Assembly: GCA_032358165.1 (NCBI GenBank)
Contig: JAALGY010000036.1
Location: forward strand, 1,240,001 to 1,304,000
From: Diplosphaera chodatii
Taxonomy: Eukaryota; Chlorophyta; Trebouxiophyceae; Prasiolales; Stichococcaceae
Direction of reading: 5' to 3'
DNA: 64,000 nt
The notes beneath the pieces are model-generated. The model was not told the origin of the DNA. It searched no databases and was given only the letters and a program-made list of their open reading frames with translations. The position numbers were made by a program, and so were the translations under genes. Positions 33,113 to 45,035 of the stretch are shown one piece after another (within the stretch, counting starts at the first letter, position 1; every line of letters starts with the position of its first letter).

Positions 33113-36100
33113 ATGGGTCTAGCAAGCAAAGGTGAGGTGCAGGCTGCGCTGGCTGTTGGCCGCGTTTGAGCGGTGCATGTCCAGACGCAACAAGTGACAT
33201 CATAACCGTCGGTCCTCGTCCCCGCAGTCAACGCTGGCGGCGGAGGCGCCGGTGCCCCTCCTGGTAAGCTCAAAGCCGAAATCGTTATCGTGCACCGTGT
33301 GCATGCGTTGCCCACTGGACGGCGTCGGGGCGTCACTGCGATCTGACACTCAGACTGCAGAAGTTTTTGACACGATTGTGTTTCACAATTTGCAGTTAAT
33401 CCTGGCGCTCCCTCTGCACAACCGGCGCCCGGCGGCTCGGCCCCAGGTCAGTCCAGCCAGCAGCCTGCCTCTGCCCCTGCATTCCCCTCCGCAAACCCGC
33501 AATACCAGCAGACCAGCGCAGCCAGCAGCCAGCCCTCTGGCCAGGCCTACCAACAGCAACCGCAGCAGCCGGCGGGCTACTATCCCAGACGCAGGCTGGC
33601 TACCCGGGTATGCCGCAGCCCAGCTATGCCCAGCAAACTCCCCAGTTCCCGCAGCAATACCCGCAGTATGGTCAGCAGCAAAAGCAGACGCAGTACGGCC
33701 AGCAGTACCAGCAGCCCAGCTACTACGGGCAGCCGCAGCAGCTGAGCTACCCGGGTGCAGCTGCATCGGCGGCGTACCCAGGTGCCGCCCTCCCCCGCCC
33801 CATCGCACGCACAGCATCCGCCAGCCATGCAGCGGCGCACGTGCACGGCAGCGCGCCGCGGCAGCCAGCACCTGTGACTGGGAGGCACCATCACACCCTC
33901 CTGCTCGCCCTGGATTCAATGACATGTACCATTATGTAGACAGGTGCAAATGGTAGCTGCATTCATGATTGCAGGCGGCTATCCCCCCGTCGGCAGCGCA
34001 CCACCCCCTGGCCAGCAAGCTTTCCCTCGCCCCAACGCACCGCAGCAGGGGCAGCAGCCTTTCGGAGGCCCCCCGCAGCAGGGGCAGCAACAGCCGTTCG
34101 GCGCCCCTCCGCAGGTGTGCAACTCTGGACAGTCCACAGCTCATCTCGGGCGCCTGTTCGGCGCTGCGAGTTGCCATTTCTCCCTTCTGTAGTGAATCTG
34201 TGAACTCAGATGGGAGCTTGCAGAGTACAGATCGGCAGAAGAAGAAAAAATCTCCTTGTCCTTCAGCAGGGCCCGCCGCGACCCGGCGGCTTCCCCGGGC
34301 AGCAGCCGCCGCATGCGGGCGGCTATGGCCAACCCCCTCAGGGGCAACCGGGCGGCTATGGCCAGCCCCCTCAGGGGCAACCGGGCGGCTATGGCCAGCC
34401 CCCTCAGGGGCAATCGGGCGGCTATGGCCAGCTCCCTCAGGGGGGGGGAGGATATGGCGCACCCCCTCAGGGCCAGCAAGGCAGTTTTGGCCAGCCCCCT
34501 CAGGGGCAGCAGGGTTACGGTGCACCCCCCGGCCAGCAGCACGGGGTGCGTCACAGCTGCTGCTCCCCGTTGCACAAGCCGAGTCGCTGGGAGGCTGTCA
34601 TGCACATGACCAGGCCTCCAGCAGCACTGCTGATCCTGGTTGCATGTGTTGAATCACAGCGCTGGGACCTCACCACATGACTGCTGTGGCTGCAGGGCGC
34701 CAACGCAAACTTCAAGGGCGTGAGCGGGCTGATGGGCGGCCCCGGCTCTGCGGGCTCCGTGATGCCCCTCATCCAGCAGAAGCTGACCAAGATGGTGCAG
34801 ACCAACCGGTGCGGGGCGGCGCTGTCGCTTTTCATTCCTTGATCCCAAGTGTAATGTCTGCTGTCAGTGCATGCACTCGGGCTGTGAGGCTTACATTAAG
34901 AGTGGTGGGTATCATGCCGGTTGCAGTGTTCTGTTACGAATCGCAAGTGCTGATATATATGAGCTATTTTGCAGGCTGGAGGCCTTCTACCCGCCGCAGG
35001 CGCTGCAACGCGTGTTTGCTCGCCTGGACTGCGTCAAGTTTGCGTGAGTGTGAATGTATATGGCTACGGCATCTGCTGTTGTAAGCATCTGTGCCTGTTT
35101 CCGAGAGCGCCGAGATGTCTCATGCTGTGATGGATGTGTTGCAGGGACCTGTCCAAGCAGTGGAACATGCCTCTGGAGCTGGCCACCGATCTGGCGCAGC
35201 TCGCACTGTACGGTGCGTCTGCAGCTTGAGCTGCCCATCTGCAGAGTCACTGTCACTCTTCAAGCTGATGCAGCAGATGCCCTTCGGATCGTGTGGTGTC
35301 GTGTATGCTACTTTGTGTCGCTCGCCTCACCCTTTGTGTGTTGTGCTGCTGCAGATATCGTCATCTACGCTGGTGCGTCCACTGAAACCCACCGTGGCCG
35401 GCTGCTGTCGGTTGTCAAAAACTGCTCTTGTTGCAAGTTGCTGTGCGGTGATTTCTCGATTCCCAACAGACTTGTAAGCATTGTGCTGGTGCAGATGATT
35501 CGGGGTCGATGGTGTTCGAGGAGCGCGGCGAGCGCATTGACGACCTGAAGGTGCTGCACAGCAGCCAGTTTGGCTGTTCACTGTTTGTCATTTGCGGCAT
35601 GTACAGCTGCAAGATCTGCTGTGTCACCTCTTCGGACACTCGAAATATAGCAGGCATCAGCCTGACACAGTGATTGGCTGTTGTGCTGCAGCTGATCCTG
35701 GGGCGTGTGGCTGAGGTGGCAACACTGTTCGACGATGATGGCATTCTGGTGAGCGCTATCCAACATGGACTTCAATGCGCTGAACATTGAGTTTTCTCCT
35801 TCTGTCACGTTGGCGCTGCCATGCAGGCAGTCGTGCCTGGTCAACCTCATTCACAATACTGTTGTCTGTGGCTAATTCTTACATGGGTGGCACTGCCACA
35901 GGTGCGCTTCATGAACAACAATGTGGAGGGCAACGGCATCCGCGACGCCGGCTCGGCGCAGCAGCTCATCTCGCAAGTGCAGTTCAACGGCATGACGTGC
36001 GCGCCTTTCTGCAATCCCCCCTCCATGCCAGCCAATTTCACCTCTGTTCTCGTCAGCAAAGCCGTGGCAGCAACCTCGCTGCCCCGCTGCCAGCTTGCAC

Positions 36101-37617
36101 ATTGCGTATGCACATCGTGCATGTACGCCCTGGAATATTCACGTGCATATAACACGGAGGCCACGCTGACCGTGGTGCACCCTGGTGTGCGCAGGCCGCT
36201 GGGCACGGCGCTGGAGAGCAAGGTCATCCGCCCCTTCCTGGTGTCCGGCCTGCAGAAGCGCGACCTGCAGAAGCCCATCCTGGTGAGCTGCACTGAAAGT
36301 TGGCATGTATTTGTCTTGTCCCTTGTGCAGGACAAGGGACAAGACCTTGGCCTGCAGACGACACTGCAGTTGTACATGAAGCTGTCCACTAAACAAGCCC
36401 TGGTAGTTTCTCCAGGGAGCTGCTGTCTGTTTTCACCTTATGCCTCTGTGCTCACCGCGGGGTTCTTGCATCCTGCAGTGCATCGTCATTTCCGATGGTG
36501 AGCCCGTCGGCGAGCCCCATGGCACTGTCAAGCGCGTCATCCAGCAGGTGCTGTATCCGACAACTCTCCCAGGCTTCTGGCTATCGTTGTTGCTGGACAG
36601 CACAGCAAGTGTGCGGTTTGCACACAGTGTTGGTGGCCGATGGTCGGCATTTCAATGCGCGCCAGCAGGCCTGCCCCGTCAGCATGCAATCCATCTCGAC
36701 CCGTGCAGCTTAGCTGTGTGCCGTGCTGCTCATACTGTCGCTTTACCGGTGTCTGTGCCCTGCCCGCAGGCCAAGCAGGCGGCGGCGCAGTCGCAGTACG
36801 GCCCCGGCGCCATCTCCTTCGAGTTCGCGCAAGTCGGCAAGGTATGCGTCATGCCCTGTTTGGGTCTGCTATGCTTAGCCCTCCTGCCCTCCTGTCTCAC
36901 CTTCCGTCAGCCTGACCAAGCATGTGCACAAGGGAAGAGACGCTACGCTGCGTGTCTGACAGTGTGAGCTCATAACGCTTGTCTGTTTGATGCCCTGTAG
37001 GATCAGAAGGCACAGCGCTTCCTGGGCGAGCTCGACAACGACCCAGAGATCGGGGTAGGCTTTCTCTGCACATCCTCCACCGCAGTGTCTGCTTCACTAC
37101 CTTGTCCAACCACGCCTCCTGCTTCTGTGTCTTGGCATGCTTCGTAGTGGGTTGTTCTGACGCCAGTGGCTGTAGACTGACATGTATCCCTGTTCTGTAC
37201 ACAGAACGTGGTCGACGCTACGGTGAGGCCATCAGCCTGGAAGCTCTTCCAATGTGTTGCACTTGTAACTTACGATCATCGTGTAGTTGCATTTGGAATG
37301 CACATGCCAGCTCTGCAACTGAGCCCTCATATGTGACGCCACTGCAGAGTTACTACGAGCTGGAGGCAGAGGAGTACGCACGGAAGGTGAGCAGCCGGAG
37401 GCACAGCTCTTGCTTCATCATGGCACGTTGCCATGCCTCTGCCCTGCTGACATTCGCTGCGCAGTGCTCAAGCTGACTGGCATGAGGCACACTAGGTCAG
37501 CTGGAGCAATATTCGTGTTTGGCATGACTGCAGGGCGTGACGCTGACGCCAGAGCTGTGGCTGGTCAAGCTCATGGTGGGTGCCATCGACCCCTCGTACG
37601 ATGAGCAGGACGAGTGA
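33113..37617 (+). CDS. vWA-domain protein with prion-like N-terminus (paralogue B), one apparent frameshift
   Basis: Function unknown. Exons: 33113-33131, 33228-33263, 33396-33781, 33975-34114, 34270-34545, 34696-34808, 34975-35043, 35145-35212, 35355-35372, 35495-35550, 35692-35748, 35902-35996, 36195-36282, 36479-36547, 36770-36841, 37001-37054, 37205-37222, 37348-37386, 37534-37617. All splice phases close except inside exon 33396-33781, where the Gln/Pro/Tyr-rich frame shifts by one base at about 33584-33590. With that base allowed for, the protein is about 585 aa. The N-terminus is prion-like, with an 11-residue GGYGQPPQGQP repeat. The vWA part has YADDSGSM (MIDAS), VATLFDDDGI, GMTPLGTALESKVI, CIVISDGEPVGEP and SQYGPGAISFEFAQVGKD, ending GVTLTPELWLVKLMVGAIDP. 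Its MIDAS is the more canonical of the two paralogues. Confidence 0.82.
34318..34449 (+). repeat. Four tandem 33-base coding repeats (GGYGQPPQGQP)
   Basis: Unit starts are at 34318, 34351, 34384 and 34417, with only scattered substitutions between units, followed by degenerate copies to about 34545. All units stay in frame inside exon 34270-34545 of the second vWA gene. Confidence 0.9.
36313..36345. repeat. Perfect 14-base inverted repeat in an intron
   Basis: GTCTTGTCCCTTGT at 36313-36326 is exactly complementary to ACAAGGGACAAGAC at 36332-36345, with a GCAGG loop. It lies in the intron after exon 36195-36282 of the second vWA gene. Confidence 0.9.
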
Positions 37618-38632
37618 AGTGTCCAGCAAGGAAGCAAGGACTGAATGCTCGCTAGGCCTGCGGCATCATGCTCAGCAGCTGCTGGGCTTTGCCTGCTGGC
37701 CATCATGCTACAGCTGCCCGGCACAAGGTGCATCGGGAGATCGTGACTGACAAGGGGCTTGGTATCGATGGGTGCACTGCGGGTTCAGATGAGCAAAGGG
37801 AAGTATCAACAGGGAAGTTGGCGTCAATGGTCAAGAACAGGGAGACTCTTCTTTGGTGCAAATCACACCTTTCCACGAGCTTGTTCAACTGGTTGTTAGG
37901 GTCAGGCGTTGTTACAATCCAAACGATTCTTTTGCGGCCCAACACATAAATACGAACCTGGGATCCGACAGTAGTGTGATGCTGTGCCTGCTGAAGTCTA
38001 CAGCAGGTACTGCTTACAGCCCACCGCTACACCCTCTTTGTCCCAGGGTTGCATGGGCAGTCATGCGTCAGCAATGCCAGACAGCACATATATAAAGAGC
38101 ACAGTGCACGTCATTATTCGTGGCTATCTCATATGCGCTTGCACTACATTGCGGCTGGTTGACTGAGCTAACGGCGGAATCTATGGCGGCGGGTGCATGG
38201 GCTAGTAGGTTGCCAGCTTAAATGCCCTTGATGAGTGCAGCCCCATGCCCAACAGTGCAGACCGACTTGGTCCCCGAGCCGTCTTAACAGGGCCCAGCTG
38301 TTCTTCGACGACTTTTACGTACTTCACTGCAGCCTGCCAGCTGTCAGGAGCTTGTCTGACTGAGAGTCTTACTTGTCGTCCTCGTCACTCTGTGCAACCT
38401 CACCTTGCGCAAGGTGTCGCTTGTGCGGTGGGCCACAGTTCACCGTTCAGCATACTAGAAGTGCTGTTGAAATTTGGCAACATTCTGCAGGGGCAATCTT
38501 CACTGCTGTCACTCTGGTGTTGACAGGAGTATTGTACCAGCCAGTAGCAGGAAAGTCGCAGTGGGAGGTGCAAGACAGAGCCCTTGAGCTGTTCATGGTC
38601 CCCAAGGCCTGCTTGGGGTGCACTCTGGGCGC
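37618..38632. other. Spacer between vWA paralogue B and the protease gene
   Basis: About 1 kb with no recognisable coding frame. It contains a TATA-box-like sequence at 38089-38096 and should hold the protease promoter and leader. Confidence 0.4.
38089..38096 (+). promoter_or_regulatory. TATA box candidate
   Basis: TATATAAA within GC-rich flanks, on the plus strand, about 540 bases before the protease ATG at 38633. If used, the protease mRNA has a long or spliced leader, or a small unrecognised transcript starts here. Confidence 0.4.
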
Positions 38633-40892
38633 ATGGCAGGCCAAGCGTGCAGGGCAGTCACACGAGGCAGCAGACGATATGTCCAGTGCAGGGCTGCGCA
38701 CTTCATTGCAGCGGCAGCCCTAGTGTATGCAGTGGTGGCAGCAGTGGCGCAGCCAAACAATGTAGTCGAGCAGCCTCGCTTCAGCCCGCCAGGTGTCCTA
38801 TCAGAGGTCGACTCGGGCCTCGTCACCCAGGTGGCCCAGAGCAGTGCGATGACTCCCGTCGACGGCAGCAGCAAGCCGCTCGATGCTGCGGACGACAACA
38901 GCGGCGCAGTCAGAGGGTGTGTGGCGGCTGTTCGCCGCTGGAGTTATCATCAGGATGCGCCCGTCGCCTGCGTTGCAACATGAGCAGCAGCAGATCCGTA
39001 TTGAGCAGACTCCAGTGCAGTGAAGATGTCATGTGCTGGTTGCTGCAGGCAGCTGGAGGTCAACATGAGCCGCCGGCAGGTCTTTGAGACAACGGTCAGG
39101 CTACATGCTGGTTGCATGATCGAAAGCATGATCTGCAAATCATAAGCAGTTTGCCCGACAGTCCGCAGTCTGAATGGCTGAGGTACCGTGCGCAACTGCA
39201 GGCAGTGCCCTACCGCTGGATTGGCTTCCTGCGCTGCGCAGACGGCACACGCTGCACAGGCTCCCTGATCAGCGACCGCCACGTGCTGACAGCTGGTACG
39301 GCGATGTGGGAATGTGCGCCACATCACAGGAGCACAGACACGAAACACCCCGCACACATCCCTACCTTTGATGCAACCCGCACACACAGTGTCCTCTGGC
39401 TGGTGCTCGCATGCCATCTGGCATTGTTGTGCGTGTGTGCAGGTCACTGTGTGTTTGACTACCGGGGCACCCACCAGCTGCGTGACCCGCACCCGCGCTT
39501 CTGGCCGGCGCTGAACAACAACCAGTCGCAGATCACGCCGCCGCAGGTGGCTGCTGCTGTACTGCTGGACCCTGCTGCATGGCCGTCATTGTGCACCCGA
39601 TGACGAGCGTCAGCAGAGGGTCTCCATGCTTATGTCTTGCCTGGTGCAGGCACCATATGGTGTTTTCGATGTGGAGACGATTATGCTGCCGCGCCAGTTC
39701 ACAGCCAATCAGACCGACCAGGCGTGTCCACGTCGGTTGCGTGATCTGATCAAGCAACAGGGTTTGCAAGTCTTGCTTGCATGTCGGCATCAGATGCCCT
39801 GCAAAGCGGTGCGGCAAGGCTTCTTCGGCACCCTCGGCACATAAACATGTTTGCGCTCATTTGAGGCAGGCTTTGGACCTGGCAGTCCTGACGCTGAGTC
39901 AGCCGGTGACCGCGGTAGCTGGATACTTCAGCTACGACTGCTTTGCGGACCGAAATGTTACGCCAGGCGGCGAGCTGGCGGGTGGAGGTCCTGGAGTGAC
40001 CCTGCCCCCGCCGCCCCCGCCACATCCCCCAGCCCCTACACTGGTGGCGCTAAACCCGTTTCAGCTCATGGCTATGTGTCAAGTATCATGTTTTCGAGCA
40101 AAACTGACACAAGAGCCTTGGTTGCTGTCCAATGAGAGGCCACCATGGGATGACATCTAGAGAGTTATCTGCTGACGTGTCAACAGGTGTCATTCCGCCT
40201 GAATGTGGCGGGGTACCCTGCAAACTCTGATCGAGAGATGTTTGCTGCCTTCTGTGCGAACGTCACCTTCGATATCACTGAGGAAGTGTTGGTCCAGGCG
40301 AGGCATGACGGACATGACAGCCGTGCATCGCACGGACGAGCGGTTGCATAGAAAGATGCTGACGCCACCGGCTGGCAGCAGCTGACAAACTTCTGTGTGC
40401 CCCTCCCTCTGCAGCACGAGTGCAACACTTACTCGGGCATGTCTGGCGCTCCGCTGTGGGAGTATGAGGCTTACAGCCAGATGCGTCAGATTTGCGCCGT
40501 CCACAAAGCAGGTGCCGCCCACGCGTCAGGTTGCCGTGATGCAGTGGCCTGCACGATATGCTGTGCAGCCTTCTGCAGACCACAAGCATGGTATGCTGTA
40601 TGCCAATTATATTGTCAAATGTTGATCTTGAGGCCCAACTCGCCAGTTCGATGACTGAAGCAGCCCACCCACACATGCGATGCTGCTCGGCACGATTCTG
40701 GTGAGTTCTGAACCAGATCTTGGTTCACCTTGTGCAGATGCGCTGGTGGCGGGTGTGGAGAATCTGGCCGTACCCCTGTACGCGGAAGCAGTGAGGTTCA
40801 TCGACGATGCCATCACTGGTTCTGCGCCAGCTGCAAACCTGCCATTGACAGCAGACAGCGAAGCCAATGCCACTGCCGGCGCTGGTACCTGA
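38633..40892 (+). CDS. Secreted trypsin-like serine protease with proline-rich insert
   Basis: S1-fold endopeptidase. Exons: 38633-38916, 39049-39094, 39202-39295, 39443-39546, 39650-39723, 39866-40043, 40187-40285, 40415-40511, 40738-40892; phases close, 376 aa. The N-terminus (AAHFIAAAALVYAVVAAVAQ) is a signal sequence or anchor. The catalytic triad is visible: His in TAGHC, spliced from LISDRHVLTAG to HCVFDYRG; Asp in ALDLAVLTLSQP; Ser in YSGMSGAPLW. The Ser motif is GMSGAP rather than the trypsin GDSGGP, closer to the V8/glutamyl type. A proline run (TLPPPPPPHPPAPT) is inserted between the Asp and Ser segments. Substrate and location (wall, periplasm or secretory route) are not shown. For intron 5 I used a normal GT donor at 39724 with the acceptor at 39865. 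Confidence 0.82.
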
Positions 40893-41591
40893 TCACATAC
40901 AGCAAGGCTGAGACGACTCCTGCTTCACGTAGTTTGAAGGTTGCTCTGACATCCATTAGCTCAGCGTTTGCAGAGCAGGTGGTGGACTGAGTCAGGCAGT
41001 ACACGCACTGGCTGATGCACACCAGCAGAAGGGCTGCCGCTATCACGTGGTTGTTGGATGTGGTTTGTACCACTGACAATATGTGAACACCCTTTGTTCC
41101 GGGAACTGAACACCACTGTGGACCATTCATCCGAGGCAGTCCTAGATGGTATTGCATCGCGCTCGTGTACTTTTGCAAGCCTTGGAGCAGCCCATGGGGT
41201 ATTGTATTTGCCATTGAGGTCGAAGACGGTATGTGTAAAGATGTGTGAGGCCCCCTAACATTAGCTAGCTAGCAGGGTGTTGCAGCAGCTAAAACCAGCT
41301 ACACTCAAACATGACCGTTTCTGCATCTTGAACACACGCACAGTCTGCAAACACGACTCAGCCGCGACATGAACTCAGCTCATAAGCCACAGAAATAACG
41401 CAACAACGAGCAGCCAAGCGCTGCTTCAATAATGGAGGTTTCGCAGTTGCTCTGCATTCTCCGGCACAGCCCCGCTGTATGACAAGTAGCCACCCTGTAT
41501 ATCTTACACGCTGCATCAGCACAGTGCAGTCTGCGCCGCCGCTGCCGGGTTCTGAGCGCTGCCGTCACTCGGACTCACATCCATGCCACGC
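40893..41591. other. Convergent 3' flank protease / HBP5
   Basis: A 699-base stretch between convergent stops, noticeably more AT-rich than its flanks. No gene or RNA signature is seen. Confidence 0.4.
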
Positions 41592-44201
41592 CTATGGCTC
41601 AAAGCCCTCCGGCAAGCGGATGAGCACCTCGTTTCGGCGCAGCGCCGGCAGCACAAATGGCTCATTGTACCTGCAGACATGCGAGCAGCTTCCACGATGA
41701 AAGGCACAAGTTCACACCATGTGCAGCATTTGCCAATGCACCATGGCAAGAATGCACCATTCTCATCGCTGTGATAGGTAGCTGTTGCCACAGATTGTGT
41801 ACCTTGCCAAGAAGTAGCCGTCGTCTGGCTGCAGGCCGTCCAGCAGCAGCGCACCCCGCAGCCGCCGCTCTGCATCCCGCACCTCCCTGTAGTCAACCCA
41901 GCACACACCTGTTTGAGCCGCCAAGTCGCCGACTCGTCCTTGAAGCACGTGTGTGCAGGGTGTTTAACGAAGGCCAGATGTCATACAGCTCAGCTGACAC
42001 ATGCCAGCACTCGAGCATCAGCTGGTGAATGCAGACAGCAGGGGAGGCAACGGTGTGATGTACCAGTCGAGCGGCAGGCCGGGGAACTGGATGGAAGCGA
42101 CCGTCTTGCTCTCCTCCAACCGCCGCTCCACCCTGCAGCAAGAATGGACACACGAGGTAACCTCACAATGCCACCAGGGGTATAAAGCCCGCACCTCCCA
42201 AACTGCACAATCGATAACTTCTAAAGAGGGGAAAAGGCGCCAGCAGCAGCATGCAAAAAGCAGCCCTGGCAACTACTCCCATGTGTCGAAACTCCAGCAC
42301 TGCAGCACGCTTGCTGGAAACTGAGCTACTCATGCCTCTGGAATCCCTTTATATCTTCATGCCCACCTGGCGTTGTTGGGCGTGGGCAGCGTCGACACAT
42401 CCCGCCCGTAGCGGTCCTCCATGACGAACTGCATGCGGCTGGGTGCTGCCGCCTGCCCCGCAGTGCTGTACACCGGCGTGGTCATCTCCATGGAAGCACT
42501 CCTGCAGCACGTCAACGTGACATGGCTCTACGGCTGGTGCATCAACAGGACATAGACTGCCAGCACCATAGCAAATCTGGGTGCTGAAGTCCCTTCAATG
42601 GCAGCAATATCGTGACTCACAGCACCTATCATAAGACAAACCTGTTGTTGCCCCCAAAGATGTAGCCAGCGAGGTCGTTGAACCCCTCCCCTGCTGCCGG
42701 ACCGGCGTCCTGGGGCATGTCCACCTCAGCCACCATGTACGGCTCGTACCGCCGGATCTGAAGAGGAGACACCGTGCCACAGCCTCAGCATCGAGGGGCT
42801 TTTACAACACTGTGGCAAGCTGCTGCCGCTGCACGAACTGTGAACTGGTGCAGGTGGCAGAGCATGCAGCTGATAGGCTGCCATACGTTTGTTAGGTGGG
42901 ATACAGAGACAAGCCCAGCAGGCGCAGCGCACCTCGTACTCTGCAGTCCGCCGCAGCACTGTGTACTTGGGCGTCTCCAGGCTGGGCGTCTGCTGCACGT
43001 TGGTCAGCGACCTGATGACCAGCGCCAGGCCCTCCAGCTGCGCGACATGCCAGACCATGCCGTCAGCGGAGCTTTTGACATTGCAAAAGGACGTCAGCTG
43101 AATCGGTCGTCTTTTGCTCCATGTCGAGTTGACGCTGGGGAAGAGTACAGCTACTATTCGAGTCTGACAACGGTGTGCCTGTGACTGCCCGCCACAACGC
43201 GACATGCATACAGTTTCCATTGTCACCAGCAACACCAGCCCACCGACAGGTAGCTGTTGTCGGAGATGGCGTCCCAGGTGTCAATGTGTGAGGTGATCTG
43301 CCCTGTGGCGGTGTCGACCGTGTAGTCGGATGTGCCGGTCAGGGTCAGCGACGGCCGCCATGGCACAAACTTCGGCTTCAGCACCATGCTCCACCTGAAG
43401 GGGAAAGCAGAGCATGTCCTCTCGTGCATCCGTATGCATGCACACAGCAGGAGCACAGGCACACATGTCCACCCATTAATGGCAACAGGCGCTGGTGCAG
43501 TGCACTGCCCCAACTACAGGCAAACAGACGTAGCGGTGCGTATCCAACAAGCGTACCTGACGTCTATGTGGTCCGGCTCGCGCGTCTCCAGTTTCAGCAC
43601 CTCAAAGTCGATGTTGAACAGCATGTTGAGCAGCTGCACATTGGCGATGTACGCGTCGCGCCCCCGCAGCCGCACCACAGGGTCCTGAAACCTGACGTTC
43701 GCTGCGTACCGCTGCCGTGTGATCGCCTGCTGCAGGTCAAACAGACGCCTGTGTCTGTCTGCGCCTCAGGAGCAGTGCGTAACGTTCAAAAGCGTGCGAC
43801 GCGTGTCCTCCTCTTTCCAGTCTCACCCCAGTGGCAAACATGCGGCGGAGCTCGCCGCGCATGTAGTCGGCCGCCTCCTGCAGCACGGCGCCGCCGTCTG
43901 ACGCCGTGGCGGTCGCGCCCAACGGCACCAGCGCTGTCTGTGCGGTCTCTGCCGGCCCCTCCCCCAGCTGAGCGGCGCCTGAGCGCCCGCTACCGGCGCT
44001 GCCGGCGCCGAAGCCCGCCTCGAGGCTGCTGCCCTCCGCGGCGACGCGCAGCAGGGAGCGGCCTGCGGGCCGCCGTGTCGACGCGCCCCTGAGCCGGGGC
44101 TGTGCTGGCAGCGCTGCGCGGGGTGCGGAGCACCCTGAGCTGCAGGGTGCATTGCTGGCAGCGACCGCATTCATGTTGGCTGAGCTGATGGTCTGAAGCA
44201 T
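41592..44201 (-). CDS. HBP5: DUF2358-SOUL heme-binding family protein, plastid-targeted (HBP5-like)
   Basis: Joins a SnoaL-like DUF2358 domain to a SOUL/HEBP domain, as in Arabidopsis HBP5, a chloroplast tetrapyrrole-binding protein. Exons: 44201-43827, 43729-43557, 43394-43244, 43037-42933, 42757-42642, 42501-42367, 42132-42064, 41886-41803, 41670-41592; phases close, 428 aa. The first ATG is at 44201; the longer frame upstream begins with TTG. The N-terminus is Ala/Ser/Arg-rich and lacks acidic residues until about 60, typical of a transit peptide. DUF2358: VRFQDPVVRLRGRDAYIANV and ETREPDHIDVRWSM. SOUL: LETPKYTVLRRTAEYEIRRY, EGFNDLAGYIFGGNN, MEMTTPVYS, VASIQFPGLPLDW and the closing FVLPALRRNEVLIRLP. 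Heme binding is a family property; no axial ligand is assigned here. Confidence 0.92.
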
Positions 44202-45035
44202 TGGGGATGTGTCGGAAAGGCTATTAGGAGGCTTCTGCGATGCCAATGATGCTGTGATGGCTTGTGGTTGTCCACTCAGATTATGTTGAATCGCGCGGCT
44301 TTTGTCGACGAAACTTCGTCAATCTATCGGATGCGATATCGACTACACTGGGTATGCGATATCGTAAGCATGAAACTAAATAGTCCCGGCCAGTTGCACC
44401 TGCTGTCGTCTTGTCGAGCTGTTCGCAGCTGCCACGTCATTAGTGCATGTACCTGCCCTGCACCAAATCTCATCCTCGTTATAGAAATCCACACCCTTGG
44501 CCTTTGTACTGCCGCAGGAAATCTGTCCCGCTGAAGACCCTTGCAGTTGACACCTCGGCCGTGATCCCTAACGTACAGCCGGCGCGCACGGGCAGAATAC
44601 TCTGCGATACGCTCTGCCTGGCCACGAGCCTCCGTGTCAGAAGCATCCGGCCTGCGTTGGTGAAGGTCTGCAGCCGCAGGAGATCGACTGCTTCGCCCGT
44701 GCCGCCCATCGAAAGTCCATGCCGGCGGGCGGACACTGACCGCAGGCGACAAACAGTCGCTGGCGGCTGTGCACTCTCAGTCTCGGGTTGATTGCCCGCT
44801 GCCACTTGGGCGACTCCCAGCGGTCCAGCGGCGGGTGGGGCGCCCTGGGCGACGCGGACTGCGCGTTACGCGTTGCAATCGGGGCTCCCATGAACGAGGG
44901 CGCAGCAGCCCCGCGGGAGACGCTGCGGGGCTGGTCGCGCCAGTGGCGCCGGTGGCCCTGCCATGTTGGCAGGCCCCGCGCCCTTGCAGCACAGACGGAC
45001 TCTAGCGCTGTCCAGCCAGCACGCTGATCAGCAGC
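44202..45035. promoter_or_regulatory. Divergent intergenic region HBP5 / kinase 1
   Basis: An 834-base stretch between head-to-head starts at 44201 (minus) and 45036 (plus). No TATA box or coding exon could be supported. Confidence 0.45.

Noticed and set aside
34318..34545. Regular 33-base repeats as a CRISPR-like array
   Set aside because: The units abut with no unique spacers, stay in frame and encode GGYGQPPQGQP in a eukaryotic gene.
39716..39728. GC donor (CAG|GCGTGT) in the protease gene
   Set aside because: A normal GT donor two bases on, with the acceptor at 39865, keeps the frame and gives TDQAQALDLAVL.
44202..44246. Longer HBP5 N-terminus from 44246
   Set aside because: That frame begins with TTG; the ATG at 44201 gives a normal transit peptide.
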